From: Campylorhamphus procurvoides
Taxonomy: Eukaryota > Chordata > Aves > Passeriformes > Dendrocolaptidae
Assembly (NCBI GenBank): GCA_013396655.1
Contig: WBMV01001109.1
Location: 112,937 to 176,936 of the forward strand
Direction of reading: 5' to 3'
DNA length: 64,000 nucleotides
Below are positions 34,101-46,100 of this stretch, piece after piece. The stretch's first letter is position 1. Every line of letters begins with the position of its first letter. Below the pieces are notes generated by a model that was not told where the DNA came from, did no database searches, and saw nothing but the letters and a program-made list of their open reading frames with translations. Position numbers and translations under genes: made by a program.

Positions 34101-37100
34101 AATCCAGAGTGAGTTCCCACCTATGAACCCCTTTTTAGGGTCCTGTACTTTCCTTGCCAGACAAAGTGTTTGTGTTTGGATTCTGGATTTTGTGCCACTT
34201 TTGCTCAGGACCTGGTGATGCTGCAGGACCTGCCTCTGGCAGGAGGCTCCTCTCATGTCACCAATCCAGAACCCAAACACCTCAAAGTTCCCAGAGTCGT
34301 GCGGGGGGCTGTGTTTGCAGCAGGGATGGAAAGGGTTAAAGTTGCTTTGCAATGCAATTTTTTTCTAAAAAAGCCATTTCCTTCATGTCCAGAGACAGTT
34401 TATTTTCTGGGCATTCTTCAGGACGCAGGGAGGTGCCTTTTCTTTAAGGCATTTCCTGTAAGCAAGTTTATATTTGGCCTGGGGAGGGTGGGGAGAGGAG
34501 GTGGGTGCTGGGGAGCGTCCACAGCCCAGCCGGGTGACCTCAGCTTTTGGCTCCTTGTCGTGAATTGTGGAGGTGGCAGCTGCAGGAGCCACGGGACTGA
34601 CCAGCTGTCACAGCAGGAGGAGAGGGGTCCCGAGGGTCCCATGTGTGCCCCCAGCACTGCTGTCCCTGTGATGGGGCTGAGCTGGCACCCATGGGATGTC
34701 CAGGATGCTTTCAGACCATCCCTTCCTTTACTTTCGAAGGTGATGGAGATAAGAGCTGCTGGACCCCATATGCTGCTGCTCAATCTGATTCTTTTCCCTC
34801 CCCCAGGATGGGTTTGATTTCCATTGATAAGACAATCAAACAAACATGGTAATATACCAGATCATCAAAATTCTCTGTGGCCCTGGTGTCTGTAGTGCAG
34901 ATTTAACTCTTTCCCCATGGATATTGGATCAGCCCTTGGTTCTGGTGCAGGGGCTGCAGCTGGACCCTGACACCACAGGCTGAGCTCCCCCAGGCAGCAC
35001 CGGGGCTCCAGCCATTCCCCCTTTGTTCCCCATGCCAGGTTTCTTCTCCCCCATTTTATTTTCCTTTTATTACCATGATTTCCTAACATCGGAAGAGGCA
35101 AGTTATGAAACTGGAGTTATCCAAACACGTCTTGTTTGAAGATAGCGTTTCATCCAGCAGATGCAGCTTCCTGCCCTCTAAATGGTTCCCATTGTTTCAC
35201 CTTGGCTCCTGGCCCTGGCAGTGCTGGGGTGTCACTCCACTCTGGCAGCCTGGGAAATGGTGGTCCTGGTACCCTTTTTAGGGTCCTGGTTGGTGTGGCA
35301 AGTTCTGTTTGCAGCACAAAAAAACCAGCACTTATTTTTAATTTTAAATTTTAATTATTTTATTATTCAAATGCAGAGAGGGGATTTGGTGATGACCCTC
35401 AGGCACTGCTGAGGCACTGGGAAGAAATTCTTCCCTGTGAGGGTGGGCAGGCCCTGGCACAGGTTGCCCAGAGAAGCTGTGGCTGCCCCTGGATCCCTGG
35501 AAGTGTCCAAGGCCAGGTTGGACAGGGCTTGGAGCACCCTGGGCTGGTGGGAGGTGTCTCTGCCAATGGCAGGGGGGCTGAATGAGATGAGCTTTAAGGT
35601 CACTTCCAACCCAAACCGTTCTGTGATTCCACGATCCCTGTGGTGGTGGCAGGAATGTTGTGTGGGATTGCAGTGGTAACAAAGAGGACAGTCAGAGTGT
35701 GCTGGTGAACCAGAGCTTTGCTCGTCCCTGGGCACGTGGATGGTGTCACCTCGACCTGGGGCATCGGAGCTGCGGGTGGCTCGAGGATCCTGGGCACTGA
35801 GAGGTGCAGCAGGAGCAGGCTGGGACCCAGCAAGTTTTGGGTGGATCCCCTTTCCCCTGCTTTGAGAGGAGCTGGGTGTGCCCAGAGCTCTTCCTCTGAC
35901 AGAGGAAGCCACGCCGGGGGTCGTGCTGTCCCCAGAGCCTTGGCACGGCCGTCCTGCTGCTGCTGAGCCGCATTGTGCTGTGCTGCTGCCTCTCCTTGTC
36001 TGCTCTCCACGGCTTTCCCACCTGCTTGAGCAGCAGAAATTGTTTTTTCATTAATTTTGTGTTTCTGTGAACACTGTTCCAGGCTGGGGGGCTGCAGCTG
36101 TTGGCTCATTAAAGAGGTTCTGCAGAACTGTGGCCGGAAGCGGCGCTGGGCCCTTGGCTGAGCTCTGCGTGTGACGCTTTTCCTTCCTGCCCCTCTCACA
36201 GACACAAATCTGCACAAGCCCTTTGATGCACTGAGACAGCCCCGCCTCAGCCCCCACTCCCCTCTGCTTTGCACTGGCTCTTCTTGTTTTGAGGGGTGAG
36301 GTGAAATCCCCCAGGCTCCCCCCATGTCTCTGTTCCTTTGGCTGCAGCTGTTGAAGTAGGCAGGGGATAAAGAGGTCAGGAGTTTCAATGACTAGTGTTT
36401 GTTAAGATTCACTGATGTTTTATCTGTGGTCTTCGTGGAGAGGAGGAAACATGGTATGTTAAGGACATCTATCTTGGCAGGGTCAGGTCCCCCCAGGTGC
36501 CTGGTGTGGGCTCAGGATGGGACCTGAATCTTTGGAGACCCCAGTCTCTCCTTGCTGCCAGTGCCCATGGAGATGTTGGCTGCCCTTGGGCTGCTCTCCA
36601 GCTGTGCTGGCAGAACTAGTCACCTGCCTGGCTGCTCCAGGTGGGAGCTGCCTGCTCTCAGGTGGTTCGTGCCGCTCCTTGAGCAGGAGCTGTGCCGTGA
36701 AAGGCTCCTGGCAGCATGGAAGGATGTGCCCTGACATTGTGTAAGGCTGTGTTCCATGGATTACTGAGTGCTTGTGTTTCTTGGCCAGGTTCCTCAGCCC
36801 GTCGGGGCACTGAATGAGGCACTGGTGGTTTTCTCTGTTTTTCCAGCACTGCTGCTCTCCAGCTCATCTCCAGCTCTGCTGGGGCCTGGGGCGGGGCTGG
36901 ACACTGGGATGCTTCGCACTGGAAGTGAGAGGAGATGCTGTGTCTCATGGCTCAGTCTGGGAATGCTCTGGAGACCCAGAGAGAGCAAAGATCAGCTCCT
37001 CTGGCCTCACTAGGTGCTCTCAGCCCAGAGGCACCTCGTGATGCTCTGCAGTCCTGTGGGCAGGCGGGAATGGAACGCTTGGTGAGCAGCCGGAGGGAAG

Positions 37101-40100
37101 AGCAGCGAACCCTTGTGTGCGGCCGTCACGGGTCAGTGTCACCTGTCACATGCCAGGCAGGGCAGTGGAGTGTCCCCAGCCATGTGCCTTTGGCTTTCTC
37201 AGGCAGGCATCAGGTGAGCAGCCGTGCAGCCACATGTCCCTGCACTTGGACTCGTGGGTTTTGTGCTGTCTTAGATGGGACTGGTCCGGGAGTGGCTGTG
37301 GGGGCTTGGGGCAGGTGCTGCTCATCCCTGAAGATGCTGAGGTTGCTGAGCTGTGCTGGGCTTTGGGTCCCTCCCAAAAAGACACATGTGAGTCAAAAAT
37401 TAGTGGCTCATAAAAATAGATGTGGCAAAGTTCTAGAAGGGTGGGAGCTGATTGACCACAAACACATCAGCCTGCGGCGCTGAGAGCTTTGTGGAGGCAA
37501 AGCTTTCCTCGGAAACACCAGTGGAGCCCTGGGGGGCTACTGGTGGGACTGGGAAGGAACTCTTACTTGGGAGGAGATGAGCATTTTAGAGTGTTTTTCT
37601 GAAGGACACAGCACTGACTGCTTGGAACATTTGCACATGTAAAACACTGCTGTGCAAAGTGTAGGACTGAGAGAGCCCTGGGGGGCTCCAGGGTGGGCTG
37701 TTCCTCCGAGGTGCAGGACCTGCCAGGGCCCCTCACTCTGACACGTGGACAGACAGGCTTCAAGCCCTGTGGGGGCTTCTCCTGGCTGGTTTTCCATTAG
37801 CCAAAGAGCCCCAGGACAGCCTTTACTCCTCCCTCCTGCCCTGAAGCTGTGGGGAGAGAGGCGCTTCCCTGCCATACACTCCCACGTCAGTGGAGGTCTG
37901 GTTGGAGAGGTTCCTCCCTGTGTGATCACAGTGGGTATTCCAGAATGAGTGTCTTTAGGATAAAGTGTTCCTCGTATCATCCCTGGAAAGCACTGGATGT
38001 GAGCTGGAGCCTTGGGCAGCCCTGGCATCAGGAGGGGATCTGCCTCCCTTGAGCAGCTGCTCAGTCCTTGCTGTATGTGGCTGTGAGCACCAGTGAGCAC
38101 CAGTGAGGCCGTCTTGCTGTCAGGGCTGGGTGAGAAAACTCCAAGTGGGTCTTGCTGTGACAAATCTTTTCCTTACAGAGGGGGTTTCACACGGAAGGGA
38201 AGCTGGAACAAACATGCCCATTCCTGCCGGAGGTGCTCCTCTGCCAGTAACTGGCCTCTGTTTTCTACTGCAAGTGGTTGGTGTGTGGAACTGGGGCTTC
38301 CTGCTGCCTCCTGACCTCTGGGCTTCTCCTTGGCCTGACCCCAGGAACTGTTCCTCTGCTCCTGGCCCTGCTGTTTGCAGCCACTGCTCCAGCTCCAGTG
38401 CCTTTGGCGTCGTAACTTCCGATGAGCAGGAAGAGCCGCGTGAGGGGGTGGGAGCTCCTGTGCCTGGAAATACCTCAGAAGGCCAGGAAGTGCTTGGTTA
38501 ATTACCAGAACTGAAGAAAAGTAATTTGAACCATTTCTTTTCCTCATTGTTTCCAGCAAAGGTCTGGGATTCATGATTTTCGGCCATGGAGCAGCCCAGT
38601 TCCCTTCATGCATCCTTGGGTCCTCCCTGATCCGTGGCTCTTCACTGTGTCCTGTGAGGCTTTGCTTGCATCAGCTCCTCAGAAATGTCCTATTTTATAT
38701 CAAGAGTTCTGTTTTGGCCTGTGTCTGGGCACAGGGTGGGATTGACTGTGAGAAGGGGCACAAGGATGGCCAGCAGAGCTGCTTGTGCTGGATTCTCTGG
38801 TGGGAGACAGAGCAATGGGACCATGTAAAGTGTCTCTGCCATTCCCATGGTTGGTCTTCCATGAGGATTCAGCATCTTGACTGTCAGGCCAGTATATGAG
38901 TCTCAAGCATCGCTTGAGGCCAGCTTTTGTATCCTGTTTTGTAATATTCCCTGACATTCCCCACATTCCTGGCAAGGAGACTTCTGTATTTTTTTTGAAA
39001 TATTCCTTTGTCTGTTTGCAAAACTATGACATCCTTTAAGACTTCTCCAAAAGGTCTGTTGTCCTGCTGTCCTGGCATCTCCAGTTGGCTCCATAAAGAA
39101 TAGGGAGCCTTTAGCTTCAACTCCAGTCCCAACAGTGGTGAGAAGGGACAAAAAGAGCAAGGCAGGTCGTGGGCTCCTCTTTGGCTGGGTGAGCTCCCTA
39201 ACCTGAGGTCCCTGCTGTTTGTTTCCACCCTTGTCCTCAGGTTTCGCTGCCCCCACGTTTTTGTGATGACACTGGGGACATGATCTGAGCTTCCATTGCT
39301 GCTGCAGCCCGCTGAGACAGTGCAGTCTGGAGGGATCTGAGTCCCACCTGGGTCTCTGGGGCCTGGGTCTGGAGGAGCCTGGGTCTGGAGAAGGCACCAC
39401 AGTGGCCCTCGGGTCTGTGTCCTGCCTCTTCCTGCTCTCTTCTGTCTGACCTGCTGGGTGTAAGGAAGCTGAGGGGTGGGCAGGGTGCTTTCCAATGCCA
39501 TAGCCCTGGATGGGCTTGAGAGACCTATCGTGTTCCTCACTGGGAATCAGAAACAAGGTGAGATGATGCTCAGCTGAGGGGATCTCATAGCTCATTCTGG
39601 GAATGATTTGTACCAAAGCACCGGCTTGGGAAGTGCAGTCCCAGGGAATGTGCTTTGCATTGTGGAGACTAATCCTGTGTCAAGCACTTCTCACTTGAAT
39701 TGTGCTGACCCTCCCCTTCGGGCTGTCCGAGGAGGGAGCTGAGTCCTGCTGCACGGGGAAGGAGCATTCCTAGGGCAGGTGGAGCAAACTGGATTGAGCA
39801 TAAACTAGGAATTTTTAGGCAATTGGACAATTTGGTCCGGATATCTTGGATAGCAGGCACTCCCGTTGTTGTCCCTGAGCCGTCTTTTTGAGCCTTTAGT
39901 CCTCTTTGGTATCTTGAGAGACTGGGAAATTTATGATGGATCAGCCTTGGCTTTCTCTTTTCCAGCCTTCCCATCCCTGACGCACAGAAAGCCGGGCTCC
40001 TGGGCAGGGGCTGGCAGCTGAGAGGAGCCTCAGCTGGAGATCACACTCAGTGCTTTGAGTATTCAGTGTCTGATGAGATGGGAAAGGAAGGGGGTTTTGG

Positions 40101-43100
40101 GGCACCCATCCCTCTCCTCCCTCCTGAAGTCCTTCTGGGCAGTGTCGCTCCCAGCGCCCGGAGCTGGCACAGTGTCACCGTTCGGGAAGCTTCGCTCTCA
40201 GTCGCTCATTTTTATTCAGCTGGATGTGAAAGCTGCAGGTCACCTGGCCGGGACCGGGGCAGGGCAGGCGCCGTGTCCGCCCCGCACCCGGCGCTGGGAG
40301 CGGCCCCGGGGCCAGCAGAGCCCCCCAAGCCCCGGGTGGAGCCGTCCCCGGCGCTCCCACCCCCGCCCCAGCCGGGATGTCCTGTTTGTGGTGAGCAGGA
40401 GCGCGGCAGCGGCGGGGCAGGAGCGGCACTCGGAGCAGCCAGGAAAAGTCGGGGCTCTGCCGGGGGCTGCCCGTGGGGAGGTCTCTGACCACCGGAGGAC
40501 GGTGCTGGGTGCCTAAGGAGGGGATGAAGGAGGCCGGGGGCCATGCCGATACTTTTTTCTGCATTTAATCCACAGTTTCCAATGAACAAAGCCGGGATTA
40601 GCAGCTCCTGCCATGGTGAGTCTGCTCGTGTCCGGGCTCTGTTTGGGTTGGGAGGCTCCAGCCGGCAAATGCTCTCGGGGAAGGTGGGAAAGGCTGTAAA
40701 ATGACCTTTTTTCTTGTCAGAGATTTGTTGGAAGCAGCATTTCCTCTGCATCAGGGTGGTTCCCTCCGGCTTTTGCACAGCGGGGCAAAGGAAGGGTTCG
40801 GAGGTGTCGTTTGTGTTAAGTTGGTGGGGTTTTTATCTTTCCTTGAAAAACAGATTTTCCTTTGGCTTTTTCTGTTCCCTTGAAGTGATCTGTAGCTCCT
40901 GCCGTGCGGGAGCGTGTGCCGGGAGAGGGGCTGGGCAGGAATCCCCGCACCAGGCGATCTGTGGGACAGGGATGAGAGGGGCAGTGGAGGTGACAGAGCA
41001 TGGGCTGGCCTCAGTCACACCACGTGGGGCTTTTCCTCCCTCTCTGCTCCTCAGGGAAGGTACAGCCTTGGTAATATTTGGGTTCATTTCTGACAGAGCC
41101 AGCCGAGCTGGTGAGCGGGCAGTGAGTACCGTGTGCCAGCTCCTCCTGGTCTCTGTGCTTTTTCCTGAGCCTGATCCAAAATGCATTTCTGTGAGCCTGA
41201 CCTCCACCTCCTGCCAGGCAGTGAGGGTGGTGAGAGTGCAGCCGGCATGCCTGGGAGAGCACTGGTGCCAGTACCAGCCACGCTGTGGGATGTGGCATCA
41301 CCTGCTGACACCAGTTCACTGACTTAAAAGCAGTTTTAAGAAAGAGAGGAGGGAATGAGAAGGGTTTGGCTTTGGAGCTGTGTGGCAAGAGAAATGTCCC
41401 CCGGAGCCATGGTGAGCAATGCCTGAGTAGTGCCAGTGGAGACTGGGCACAGCAGGAGGGTCCTGATGGGAGAGCCTCTTGGGCAGGTGACAGTCCTGCC
41501 TTGGCACACACAGGCAAACTGTCCTTGTCTGCTTGGTGAAACTCAGATCTTGAGGTTTTTGTTGTTTGATGTGATGTGTGATTCTGTCTGGAGGAGTGCC
41601 TGGAGGTGTCCCTGCATGGATAGGGAGGTTCTGTCCCTCTGCCTCCTGTGTGCCAGCAGTGGGCTGAGGGGAGAGGGTTGTTTTTTTTTCTTAACTGAGA
41701 ACCCAGAACTCCCCAGGGTTAAAATCCTGAATTTTGCCAGTGAGAAGCATGTGCAGGCACCTGTTGCTCTCCCCAGACAGCAGGGACCAGTTGGTAAAGC
41801 AAAGCCAAGGCCAGTGGCCATGGGCAGGAGGAAGGTGGCTTTGGAGTCACCCTGCAGTGGGGAATGGGGAAGGCAAGGGAAGGAGGCAGGTTACTGCACA
41901 AAGCTGGAAAATACTTGATTTGGGGTTATTTTTGTATTGCAGCCTTCAAAAAGGGAAAAAGAGAGCCCTGAAGTAATGCTTTGTGCCTCTGCTGGGAATT
42001 CAGTACCTGTTTCTTTCTGTGAGGGCACATTTCCATTCCAGGGCTGTGGCAGTGCCCACTGGCCAGTGCCAGCCATGGTTTGGGTTCCCTGTCCCTGGGG
42101 TTTGCAGGGCTCTTGCCAAAACCCCCAGAGCCTGAGCAGTCCTCAGCTGAGGATGTGATTCTGTACAGCGTGGAAAAAGCAGCAGCAGGACCGTGAGGGA
42201 ATGCAGCTCTGTGGGTTCCTCTGGTAACACACACGTGTTTGTGCTAAATAAATGCATAACAGTAGGAGGGGATTCCCTCGTGTATTAAGTGAGTAACTGG
42301 TTTTTGGTGCCTAGATTTAACAGTAGGAGCTTGGGGTTGCTCCTTGGTGTGAGGTGCAGGAGAGCAGCTGCAGCAGGAGATGCAAATACGCATCTGCTCT
42401 GGGTGCTGTGATTGGAGCTTAGAGCTCCCTGCAAAGCCAGAGCTGCTGTGGTTCTGGTTTTTTTAGCAGAACTATTGGTGTTTTCCTTTACCTTGGTCTT
42501 GCTTGGTCTTTGGTGGTGGCTGGCATTGAGTTTTGTGCTACCTGTGGTGTGAATGCTGTGCCAAAAGCAGCACCAGGATGCAGCACTCTGGGTGCTGACC
42601 TCAGCCATGCAGGAGGCAGAATGGGCTGTGGGGTGGTTGTGCTGTCTGTGCTGCATCTAACGCTCTTCCAGGCAGTGAAAACTGGGCTTTTGTTGTTGTC
42701 CATGTAAAGAAATGTGTGATGTGATCACTCCTCATTGGGGAAGGGCAGTTTGGCCAGTACCTGCAGTTGGTGATGTATGCCATGGTCTGGCACAACTGGA
42801 GCTGCTGGCTGCCCCTGGAGGGATGGCATCCACTAGTCCAAAGTGTGTGTGAGATCTATGGGATGACAGCAGGGCAATTTTAGAAAGGGTGGGATACAGG
42901 ATGGACAAGGTGGATTTTTTTTTCAGCATTTGAGTAGCTGTTTTCATCTTGCCCCTTGTGGATTTTCCATCCCTGGGAGTGTCCAAGGCCAGGTTAGATG
43001 GGGCTTGGAGCAAGCTGGGATAGTGGAAGGTGCTCCTGCCCATGGCAGAGGCATGGGACTGGATGATTTCTAGGTCCCTTCCAACCCAAACTACTCTGGG

Positions 43101-46100
43101 ATTCTCTTCTGAATTTCTCTTTCTGGGCTCAGCAAACACCAGTGTGGATCCCAGGAAGGGAATAAGGAACCAGTGCCAAGGAGAAGGCAGGAATTCACCC
43201 CAAGGACAGATCTCACAGAGGTGGCTGCAGCTGTGCTGGTGCTGATGGAGACCTTGTGGCGATGCATGGGGTGGGCTGGAGCCAGAAACCCTCTCTGCCA
43301 TGAGATTGCTTTGCTGTTGCCTCTTCAGAGATGGAAGCCCAGGTTTCTCCTGGCCTTCCCCTTGGACATGGGGTGCCTCCTGCTCTGCTCTCCAGCACAG
43401 AGGAGCAGTTCTGCCCTCAGTTGTTTCTCTGGGTCAGAGCAGCTGCAGAAACACAGGTGGAGAAGGCAAGGACAGATCAGGGTTCTCACCTTCCTGGCCC
43501 TTTGTTTCTGTTCCTCTCTCTTTCCATCCCTTGTTCACCCCAGACATCTGCTCTGCAGCTGCAGCACTCGCAGTGGGACCTGTAACCCCTGAGCTGCTGT
43601 AGCACTCCTGGGCTCTCTGGAGCCAAGGGCTGGCAGGAGGTGTCCTGTGGGAGCAGGAATCTCTTAAAATCCTGTGGGACACTCCCAGAGCCACCATGGC
43701 AGTGCCTGCTGTGTCTCTGCCACACCACTATGTCCTGCTGCCACATCCATCAAAAGGTCTGTCCCACAGCCCTCAGGATCCTTCCCTCCTGGTTCTCCCC
43801 GTGCCCCTGAGCGTGGCTGGCTGCTGTTCAGCCCTGTCCTGGGGGGTCTCTGAAGGTGTGTTGGTGTGAGAAGGGACATGGGCTAGTGGTGGCCTTGGCA
43901 GTGCTGAACTTGATGATCTTAGAGGGCTTTCCCAGCCTAAACTATTCCATGATTCCAGGATCCTAAGTCTCATTTGTTTGGGACTGATGTGGCTACTTCA
44001 GTGCTTCTTTGCCATCTTTATTAAAGAGAGAACAGGTTGCAAATCTGAATTTAAGTTGCTCCAAGTGGTGTTTGGGGAAGCAGTGGTGTTCCCTTTGCAG
44101 ATGGGATACAGCTCCTGTCCCAGGTGCCAACCTACAAGGGCAGGAGCTGCTTTTTGGCTGGGCATGGTGCTCCAGCACCACCTGGGTTTCCTCATAGCTG
44201 CATTCCTGCACCACGCAGCATGAGGCTCTGGTGCTTTGGGTGTTGGTTTGGTCTTTTAGAACACAGTAAAGCAGATCTGAGGCTGCCGTTGGGCTCGTTT
44301 GAGGAGAGGAAACTAGAACTGCCTCATCCCTCCAGCTGATAAGGGCAGTCACAGGCAGTGCTGGAGCTGAGCCACAGGGTGAGCAGGGCAGAGATAAGGC
44401 AGGGGGAGCACTCTGGGGGCTGCAGTGGTGCTTCTGGGGGGCTCCACACCCATCCCGCATGGATTCCAATCCGGATTGGATCCAGAAGCACAAGGGCTCC
44501 AGTCCCCCTGCCCTGTGGTGGCCAGAGGGGTTTCTGGCCAGGTTGTACCAGCCAGTGCTCAGGTACCGGCTACACAGACACCATCCAGCAATTTCTGTGC
44601 TGCATCTGGGATCGTTTCTACCCCTGGATGTCCCTCATATCCATCTGCAGCGCAGAGAAGCTGTCTGGGACTGGAGCTGGGTGGTGGAGGGCTGTGGTGT
44701 CCCCGCAGTGCCAGCCCCCCTGCCAGGTGCCATCCCCAGGGAGTGTTGCCCTTGGACCAGACATTTCAGAGCTACAGGTGATGGAGGCATTTGAACAAAT
44801 CCTGGTCAGTGACATAGCAAGGAGAAGTCCCCAAAACTTATGAGATCTATTTACTGCGTGAAGGTTAATTATGGAAACATGCCGTGTCTGGGAGAACATC
44901 CAAGAGCATTCCTCATTCTTGTCTGTGTGCCGTGTCCATGCTGGCATCTCTGAAATCTCTGCACTTTGCTGGGAGCTGGAACCAGATAACTGGTGTTCAT
45001 CAGTGCCATGTGCCAAGCTGCCCGGGGGTGGGGAGTGCCCATGGACAGGGGATGTCCATGAACAGGAGATGCCCATAAATGGGGGTTGCCCGTGTCTCTG
45101 TGAAGCTCTCCCTGCCTCCTGCTCTGACAGCCCAGGTTGGTGGACTCTGAGCCCCAGCCATGCCCAGTGCCAGAGCAAAGTGTGGGATTTTCTTCCCAAG
45201 CACTCTGGAAGGGGCCAGGTGTCTCCAGTGGGCATGGAGGGTCTAAGTTTGGCCCTTGGCTGTGTTTGAGTGATGCCCCATTCAGGGGGGCAGCTCTGAA
45301 TTCTGCAGGCACAACCCTGGGTGCTGCAGGCAGAGTCAGTCCCTCTCTCTGGCCATGCTGGCCCCGGTACCTTCAGCAGCAATAGGATGCACACACCTTT
45401 CCCATGGCAAACCTGCTTCAGATCCTCACGTTTCCAAGCAGTGAAGGCACATCCCCCTGGTTTAGGAGAGGTGTTGGGAATTTCTGTCATTCCTGTAAAA
45501 AGCAGGAGGGCACTTCTGCTGACAGCTGTGAAGGGAAGTCCCTCTTGCAGGCAGAGATTTATTTTCAGGAAGGACGGAAAGAAATCACACCGAAAGGAAA
45601 GACAAAGCAGCAATTTTCCCCCACTGGTGCTGGCGTTTGAGCTTCCCCCGCAGTGCTGGGCAGCTGTTTCCAGCTTTCCATGAAGTAATGTGCGGGCGAT
45701 TTTGTGGCGGGGTTTTCTCCTCACACTTTAATTGGCTGTGTGGGATGTTTTGTGGGGATTTGGAGCCTTGCTGAGGGAGGCTGGGCTAGGCTTTCTCCCT
45801 TCTTAGTTTTGATTGTTAAAGTGAAAGTGCAGAGCTGGGGTTCTGCAGGGTGGCTTTCCTGCCTGCAGTTCTACTGGCCTCCAGTGTTCCAGGTTCCTGG
45901 GTTTAGAGTTTTATGGTGTGTTCAGCTTTTCCCTGCCCACGCCTGTCCCAGGCCAAAGTGGGGTGGATGGAACCCCAAAAGCACTTGGGGCAGAGATGTC
46001 AGAGTCCAGACACTCCCCAGTCAGAACCATTCCTGTTGGAGCCACCAGCGGGTTATGTCCAGGGAAATACAGTGGTGCAGTGACTGCAGGAAGGGGATTG

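Noticed and set aside
44618..45724. 368-codon minus-strand frame in intron 2
   Set aside because: Low-complexity, Trp/His/Ser/Gly-rich translation with no domain, no CpG promoter and no splice support; consistent with chance in GC-rich sequence lacking TA-rich codons.
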